Assembly (NCBI GenBank): GCA_021813585.1
Contig: JAKAJV010000015.1
Coordinates: 1-64,000, forward strand
DNA from: Bacteroidota bacterium
GTDB taxonomy: Bacteria > Bacteroidota > Ignavibacteria > Ignavibacteriales > Ignavibacteriaceae
Direction: 5' to 3'
Length of the DNA stretch: 64,000 bases
Shown: one piece after another, positions 58,780 to 64,000 of the stretch
How positions within the stretch are numbered: the first letter of the stretch is position 1
How the letters are laid out: each line of letters begins with the position of its first letter
Notes under the pieces: generated by a model
Told to the model about the DNA's origin: nothing
The model's database searches: none
Seen by the model: only the letters and a program-made list of their open reading frames with translations
Made by a program: the position numbers and the translations under genes

Positions 58780-61278
58780 ATGGTGAAAGAAGTCGACGAT
58801 ATTGTTAAAGTTCTTGAGCATACTCCTTTTTATATGGGGAAAGAAGGGATGCTTCTGGAAAAAAATTCATCGCTTACAAAAGTTCCAATTAGTTTTATAA
58901 AATTTACAGTTAGATTTAGACATGTTATTGAAGTTTTCCATTTTAAATATCTATATGAATTATTAAATACAGATTATGATAGAGTTCTAACAATAAGGAA
59001 CTGTGGTGGAAAAAGTATATCAGATGCGCAAAGGGATATAATAAAATTTTTTGAAAGTGGAAGATTTTGTGAAGCCGAATCGAAAAATGACAATACTGAG
59101 AGTATAAAATCTAATCCTTTGTTAAAAGATATATTTACTATAGAGGAAAAGATAAAAATTCAAAAAGTTCTTAAGATTGATATTCATAATCTTTCTATAA
59201 ATTCCCACTCACATTTAGATAAATTCCTAGCATTCAATAATCAGATTAAAACTATTGGCGATTTATTAAATATTGAACAGAATTATTTTCATAATATTAA
59301 TACTGACAACGGCGTAAGAGAGCAACTAAATATAAGTACTTTAATTAAAAGATATCCTTATACAAAAATTCAATCACAAATACTTTTAAGTGAAATAAAA
59401 GAATTAGTACAAGGTTTATTAACTAAAAATGAACAAGAAATTATCATTGACTACACTAATGAAATAGTACCTTTATTAGATTTAATTGAGTATTTCCTAA
59501 ATAAACTTACTAGAAGAGATTTAGACATTATAATTAAAAGATGGGGTGGTAATGAAATTAAATCTCTTCAAGAAATAGCCAACAGATATGGACTTACTAG
59601 AGAAAGAATACGACAAATCTTAGATAGACTGATTTCTAAATTAAAACTGAGACTAAAACCCAATTTAAAATATTATAAAGAACAATTTTTATATATATTA
59701 ATATCTAGTCCCAACCCTATAACTCTTGAAAAGTTAGCGGAAAGGCCTCTAATAAGAAGTAAGTATAATAAAAATATTTACCTCGGATTGTTGTCTGAAA
59801 TTTTTGTTGATATTCCTTTCTATAATTTCATCCCCAAATCATTTGATAATTATTTAAATAGAAACAACAATGGAAATAATAGATCAGGTATACTTTATAA
59901 TAAATTATTACAATGTAATTTCCCATTTAAAACGATAACATTAGAGAATTTATTTGAACTGAATGATGTCAAGGATGTCATAGATAAACTGCTTATTTGT
60001 AAGATTGTAATGTTATCACGTAGATTTAGGATAATTCATCACGAAAAGGATTATTATATTATTAAACTTGGGAACTTACATGAAGTTACGATTAATATTT
60101 TAGAAGAAGATGAATGTCCTAAAAATTTAAATAATATTATTACAATAATTAAAAAATACTATTTAATAAATTACAAATACAACAGTAGGGCGTCAATTGT
60201 TTCAAACCTTAAACAGAACAAAAAAATAATACAACTTGATAGATACGTCTTTGGTTTAGAAAAGCATTTCAGCTATTCGAAAGAGCAATGGGGAAATATT
60301 TGCAACACTGTCAAAGAAATCATAAATAAATATCAAAGACAAACTAATGTTATAGAAATATTTCAGCACATTATAAATTTATTTCCAAAATTGAGATCAA
60401 AATATGAATTAGTTTATATAATTAGATCAGACCATGAAATTGTAGACCTAGGCTTTTTCAATTTTGGTTTACTCGATTTTAGTAACAAGGAAAGACTTAA
60501 AATAGTAGATGAAATAAAAAATATATTTTCTCAGAATTCATCTCCAAAACATTTTTCAGAAATTCAAAGAGAGATATCTGAAAAAAGGTTTTTACGAATA
60601 GAAGGAATGGGATGTATTTTAAATTCTCAAGAGTATTTAATTAATTATTCAGGCGGTTTTTTCGGGCTAAAAGGAAATCATTTCGACAATTTAGTTTATT
60701 TATCCCAAAACGAATTATATTTAACTAAACTCATTGATGATAAATTATTCCCAGAATCTACCATAAGACTTTTATTAGACTCTTTTGAAAATATTATTAC
60801 GTATGAAGGGCTAATAAATTTCATTAAACAAAGTCCTTCTTTAATATTAATTACTGACATTACCTTTGCTGAGGATTTTGTGATTTCTAAGAGGTGGTCT
60901 TTGATAAGAATTGTTCGATGCATTTTATATAATTCTAAAGAACCTATTTATTGGGATGAACTTTTGTGGATATTAAAAGATGTTGGATTAGACATAGATA
61001 ATAGTGAAAAATCTAAGATCAGAAATGATAAGTATATTAAGATCAATAATAATAAATTATCCTACCTTAATATTGAAATTCAATCAGAGGATTCGAAAGT
61101 CATTATTGATGAATGTTATAATTTACTATTAAATTCTTCGACAATGTGGACACTTGAAAGATTAAATTCTTTCATAAACTCGGAATTCATCGAAATAGAT
61201 TATGGCCAACTTGAATTCCTCTTAAATGACGATAGCAGATTTTTAGTTACAGAAAATAAAATTGTTACTATAAAATAA
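58780..61278 (+). CDS. RNAP alpha-CTD-like and sigma-4-like DNA-binding protein
   Basis: 832 residues, strongly AT-rich. Residues about 38-95 resemble the RNA polymerase alpha C-terminal helix-hairpin-helix domain (FTVRFRHVIEVFHFKYLYEL ... LTIRNCGGKSISD), perhaps again at 130-195. Residues 243-292 match sigma-70 region 4 (LQEIANRYGLTRERIRQILD). The rest (about 300-832) shows several winged-helix-like units (e.g. 302-345, 590-640, 720-770), of the HARE/RpoE type. First gene of a coupled four-gene operon. It could recognise DNA or regulate the operon; no catalytic residues are visible. Function unknown. Confidence 0.8.
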   Translation: MVKEVDDIVKVLEHTPFYMGKEGMLLEKNSSLTKVPISFIKFTVRFRHVIEVFHFKYLYELLNTDYDRVLTIRNCGGKSISDAQRDIIKFFESGRFCEAESKNDNTESIKSNPLLKDIFTIEEKIKIQKVLKIDIHNLSINSHSHLDKFLAFNNQIKTIGDLLNIEQNYFHNINTDNGVREQLNISTLIKRYPYTKIQSQILLSEIKELVQGLLTKNEQEIIIDYTNEIVPLLDLIEYFLNKLTRRDLDIIIKRWGGNEIKSLQEIANRYGLTRERIRQILDRLISKLKLRLKPNLKYYKEQFLYILISSPNPITLEKLAERPLIRSKYNKNIYLGLLSEIFVDIPFYNFIPKSFDNYLNRNNNGNNRSGILYNKLLQCNFPFKTITLENLFELNDVKDVIDKLLICKIVMLSRRFRIIHHEKDYYIIKLGNLHEVTINILEEDECPKNLNNIITIIKKYYLINYKYNSRASIVSNLKQNKKIIQLDRYVFGLEKHFSYSKEQWGNICNTVKEIINKYQRQTNVIEIFQHIINLFPKLRSKYELVYIIRSDHEIVDLGFFNFGLLDFSNKERLKIVDEIKNIFSQNSSPKHFSEIQREISEKRFLRIEGMGCILNSQEYLINYSGGFFGLKGNHFDNLVYLSQNELYLTKLIDDKLFPESTIRLLLDSFENIITYEGLINFIKQSPSLILITDITFAEDFVISKRWSLIRIVRCILYNSKEPIYWDELLWILKDVGLDIDNSEKSKIRNDKYIKINNNKLSYLNIEIQSEDSKVIIDECYNLLLNSSTMWTLERLNSFINSEFIEIDYGQLEFLLNDDSRFLVTENKIVTIK

Positions 61279-61868
61279 TGGACAGAATTACAAAGAAACA
61301 AAAAATATTATATGTAATCTACAAAATGAGTCTAGGTTCTATTAAAAATGTTAGATATGAAGATATATTAGTTGAATCGTTTAAATTGTTTCCAAAGGAA
61401 TTTCAAATTAGGTATTATCCCAAATATCCAGATACTGATACGATAAGAAGAAATTTATACCAATTGATTCCTGATGGATTCTTGAAAATTTCACAACGGA
61501 AATGTGTTCTAACTGACTTTGGTATTTCAAAAGGGAAAGAATTAAAAGAGCTTATAGAGGGAACTGAAATTAAAAAGGATGAACGAGTTGACTATATTAT
61601 GCAAAGAGAAATCAATCGTCTTCTATATCTTCAAGGGTTTAAAATGTTTATTAATAATAGGACAGACAAAATAATTGAAAGAGATTTTTATGAGTTTTAC
61701 AAGGTTACCGTTCGTACAAGAAATTTAGAAATTAAAGGAAATATTAGGACAATCGATCATTTTATTTCACATTATCTAAAAAAGGAGAAGGTGCTAGGCA
61801 AGCGCTTGGAAAAATATTCTAGTTTTCTTAAAAGTAAATTTGATAACTTGATTAAAGAGGAAAATTAA
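61278..61868 (+). CDS. Winged-helix protein of the AT-rich operon
   Basis: 196 residues; ATG overlaps the stop of the previous gene by 1 nt. The N-terminal 80 residues look like a winged helix (KILYVIYKM ... DTIRRNLYQLIPDGFLKIS ... VLTDFGISKG), the C-terminal half is helical and basic. No family name recognised. Tight coupling to the ATPase gene (0 bp) suggests the two proteins work together. Confidence 0.72.
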   Translation: MDRITKKQKILYVIYKMSLGSIKNVRYEDILVESFKLFPKEFQIRYYPKYPDTDTIRRNLYQLIPDGFLKISQRKCVLTDFGISKGKELKELIEGTEIKKDERVDYIMQREINRLLYLQGFKMFINNRTDKIIERDFYEFYKVTVRTRNLEIKGNIRTIDHFISHYLKKEKVLGKRLEKYSSFLKSKFDNLIKEEN

Positions 61869-63650
61869 ATGGATATTAAAGTAGAGCAACATAAAATAGA
61901 TGCAGCCGCAGTATTAGATTTATTGGAAAAAGAATTCAAATTTGATCACTCAAAAGGTATTGCTGAATTGATCAAAAACTCAGTTGATGCCTATAGTCTC
62001 GAAAGTACACCTGATGACCAACAGTATATTTTCATTTTATTAAAAACAGGTGCCAATAATGTAATAAAAACTATTGAAGTGGTAGATTTCGTTGGGATGA
62101 GTCATGTTAAAATTGATAAGGCTTTTAAAATTTGGTTTGATAAAAATGCTGCGAGAAGATTAAATGATGAAACATTAAAAGACGCAAAGGTATTAGGAGG
62201 ACATGGAAATGGCGGTAAATTTTATATGCGTGGAATGTTTAGAACTTCTAAAATAATAACCTATCGCGATGGTAGATTAAATTGTTTCGGTTTTAATGAA
62301 AAAAAAGAATATGGCTTTGATAGACAAATGGATAATATTAAAGTGCCAATTGAGGGGGCAATTGAATTGGCTGGTATAAACACAAATATTGGTCTGTTTG
62401 ATTTTACAAAGGATGCATTATTAAGATTGAAGAGATTTACTATAATTAGAGGAGAAAATCCAAAAAAAATTCATAAAACAAATAATATTCAGTCCTTGAT
62501 TGATAATCTAGTAATACACCCCCAGGTGCGCCGGATTATTCAGCGAAAAAAGATTTATATTATTCTCGGCAACAACTATAAACCGAAGCAGCTAATAATA
62601 CCTACATTATCTGCTAAAAAAGGATTTGAAGAAAACTTTAGATATAAATGTCCTGTAGAATTACTAATTGATAATGAAAAAATTATAATGTATAAAAATG
62701 TTCCGATAACACTTACCCTTTCTACGTCTGAGGAACCATTAAGAAGAAATAAATATCGAGGAATGAACAGCATTGACTTTCTAAGTGAGGTTGGTGTCAT
62801 TGCAAATTATGAAATTGATGAACTAGGTAGCTTTAGAACTTTTATGTATAGTGAATTTATTTATGGAGAATGTTTTGCTCAAGTTATGGAAGATGATGAC
62901 TATGTTACTAATGATAGAAGTAAATTCGTTCCAAGTTTAAAGACTAAAGCACTGTTAAATTGGATTCGGGAATGCGTAGAAGAATTATGTAACAAGATGG
63001 AGGAAGCTACTCGAAAGGAAAGCAAGAAAAGAAATTTGTTACAAACATCCGAGTTTAATAAACTACTAAATAAATGGAAGAATCGATTCTTACAAAAATT
63101 GCTAAGGGAAAAACTAGCCGGGATCGGTAATTTTGGGATTGAAGGTAATGAAAATTCGGAATGGAATATTTTAACAAATAAAAAAAATTCTACTGATACA
63201 AAAGATTCTAAACAAAAGTCCGGGACATCAGGTGGAAGCCAGAAAAAAAGAGCAAGTGGATTTCCCGATGTCAAAATTTCAGGCAATGATCCTGACCCAT
63301 TTTTAGATCCTCCTTCTACCGAACCTTTCCAAGTAGATGCTAGAGAATCAGCCATTTATCAAAGACCAATTGATTTTAAAAATGGTATATATTGGATCAA
63401 TACGTCTAAAAAATTAGCAAGTATGATATTAGAAAAAGAAGGAGATAAGTCAGTAAGATGGAGGGACTATTTGTTTCAGAGATATATTGATATTATTGTA
63501 AAAGAAGCTGTATATGCAATAGGGAAAACCGATGTTATTCTGTCATCCGACTTTTTAAGTAATGAAATTGATCGTGTTACTTCAGATGTTTTGGATTTAG
63601 CCGCTGATGACCTTGAAGCATTTTTATTTGAATCCGAGTATAAAATATAA
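61869..63650 (+). CDS. GHKL (Hsp90/MORC-like) ATPase
   Basis: 593 residues. Bergerat ATP-binding fold: N-box with E33 and N37 (GIAELIKNSVDAY), G1 with D73 and G76 (VVDFVGMS) and glycine lid GGHGNGGK (110-117). The middle (about 200-370) may be the S5-like transducer; a basic, coiled-coil stretch follows (about 375-430), a Ser/Lys-rich linker (about 440-465) and a C-terminal conserved-looking block (485-590). MORC and MutL-type ATPases clamp DNA; the neighbours with DNA-binding domains agree with such a role. Confidence 0.85.
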   Translation: MDIKVEQHKIDAAAVLDLLEKEFKFDHSKGIAELIKNSVDAYSLESTPDDQQYIFILLKTGANNVIKTIEVVDFVGMSHVKIDKAFKIWFDKNAARRLNDETLKDAKVLGGHGNGGKFYMRGMFRTSKIITYRDGRLNCFGFNEKKEYGFDRQMDNIKVPIEGAIELAGINTNIGLFDFTKDALLRLKRFTIIRGENPKKIHKTNNIQSLIDNLVIHPQVRRIIQRKKIYIILGNNYKPKQLIIPTLSAKKGFEENFRYKCPVELLIDNEKIIMYKNVPITLTLSTSEEPLRRNKYRGMNSIDFLSEVGVIANYEIDELGSFRTFMYSEFIYGECFAQVMEDDDYVTNDRSKFVPSLKTKALLNWIRECVEELCNKMEEATRKESKKRNLLQTSEFNKLLNKWKNRFLQKLLREKLAGIGNFGIEGNENSEWNILTNKKNSTDTKDSKQKSGTSGGSQKKRASGFPDVKISGNDPDPFLDPPSTEPFQVDARESAIYQRPIDFKNGIYWINTSKKLASMILEKEGDKSVRWRDYLFQRYIDIIVKEAVYAIGKTDVILSSDFLSNEIDRVTSDVLDLAADDLEAFLFESEYKI

Positions 63651-63658
63651 TTTTGTTT

Positions 63659-64000
63659 ATGAAATCATTTCTCCTAAAAACCACATTTAAAACCGATGAC
63701 ATAATCTCGTACACAGAATTAGTTGCGGCAGAACAAATCAATCTTCAAAAGGGAATGAACTTTAATGTTAAGTCGGAGTATTCCGTACTTCTAATGTCTT
63801 TAAGAAAAAATGCACCTTACGCTAATCAAGTTGATGAGAAAACGGGAACTCTTATTTATGAAGGACATGATGTCCCAAGTAATTTAGCAGACGATCCAAA
63901 GAAAGTAGATCAACCTTTACTAACACCCAAAGGTTCTTTAACAGAAAACGGAAAATTCTTTACTGCTGCTCAATCGTATAAAATGAAATTGATAGAACCT
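63659..64000 (+). CDS. Probable SRA-like/HNH endonuclease, N-terminal part
   Basis: 114 codons, open to the end of the window, so partial. The pattern SVLLMSLRKNAPYANQV, TGTLIYEGHDVPS and DQPLLTPKGSLTENGKFF resembles the SRA/YDG-like N-terminal domain of a group of HNH endonucleases that read modified DNA. The nuclease domain would lie beyond base 64000. Starts 8 bp after the ATPase gene. Confidence 0.6.
   Translation, partial: MKSFLLKTTFKTDDIISYTELVAAEQINLQKGMNFNVKSEYSVLLMSLRKNAPYANQVDEKTGTLIYEGHDVPSNLADDPKKVDQPLLTPKGSLTENGKFFTAAQSYKMKLIEP

Noticed and set aside
58780-64000. Ordinary restriction-modification system
   Set aside because: No methyltransferase or specificity subunit is seen in the part of the operon inside the window; a modification-dependent nuclease remains possible.

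Overview
The window looks like a chromosomal segment of a Gram-negative bacterium of the Bacteroidota/Chlorobiota side of the tree, most plausibly an Ignavibacteria-like organism. This is an inference: moderately AT-rich genes with mostly weak ribosome binding sites, several TTG starts, a two-gene pilin-motor system with outer-membrane secretin, a pabB-pabC fusion, a clustered protoporphyrin pathway, DUF2911 and YceI proteins, and very many toxin-antitoxin modules and short palindromic repeats. No 16S gene or other decisive marker is present.

Layout. 0-2 kb: a SlyD-type prolyl isomerase, a small Cys-rich membrane protein, and a tRNA-Lys preceded by two damaged tandem tRNA-like copies. 2-10 kb: a signalling block (NtrC-type sigma-54 activator, two hybrid histidine kinases, two small response regulators). 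10-18.3 kb: a minus-strand type IV pilus-like operon (pilC, pilB, pilT, fused pilM-pilN, pilO-like, secretin) that runs on into the kinase genes. 18.4-24 kb: an island of toxin-antitoxin modules (MNT, HicAB, VapBC, ParE-type, RelB/YafQ, DUF3368/UPF0175 and a decayed DUF4160/DUF2442 pair) separated by a dispersed repeat. 23.9-32.2 kb: eight pilin-like genes: two small paralogues, then two copies of a three-gene cassette, with a shared 13-bp palindromic operator motif upstream of three of the transcription units. 32.3-37 kb: HEPN/MNT pair, aspS, pabBC. 37-49.3 kb: pyrimidine-nucleoside phosphorylase and a heme cluster hemX-hemA-hemC-lipoprotein-(TetR-)hemD-hemE-GxxExxY-hemN-hemY-hemB; hemL and hemH are not in the window. 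49.3-52.5 kb: DUF433/PIN-like pair, MmcQ/YjbR, YceI, pirin, MarR. 52.8-56.6 kb: secreted propeller-phosphoesterase lipoprotein, a DUF1016 fragment, DUF2911. 56.7-58.8 kb: a graveyard of antitoxin fragments ending in an intact VapBC. 58.8-64 kb: an AT-rich four-gene operon (RNA-polymerase-like/sigma-4-like DNA-binding protein, winged-helix protein, GHKL ATPase, and the start of a probable SRA-like/HNH nuclease).

How it fits together. The pilus motor operon, its sensor kinases and response regulators, and the pilin-like cassettes probably form one surface-appendage system: the motor and secretin genes sit next to signalling genes, and the cassettes share a GGTAA-N3-TTACC operator and one has a sigma-54-like promoter, while a sigma-54 activator is encoded in the same window. 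The pilin-like proteins lack a normal prepilin leader, which makes this system unusual. The last operon has the composition, gene coupling and domain content expected of a mobile anti-phage system; I do not recognise it as a named one, and it is my main candidate for an undescribed system. A 119-bp three-hairpin element with 17-bp terminal inverted repeats occurs five times and is the main repeat family.
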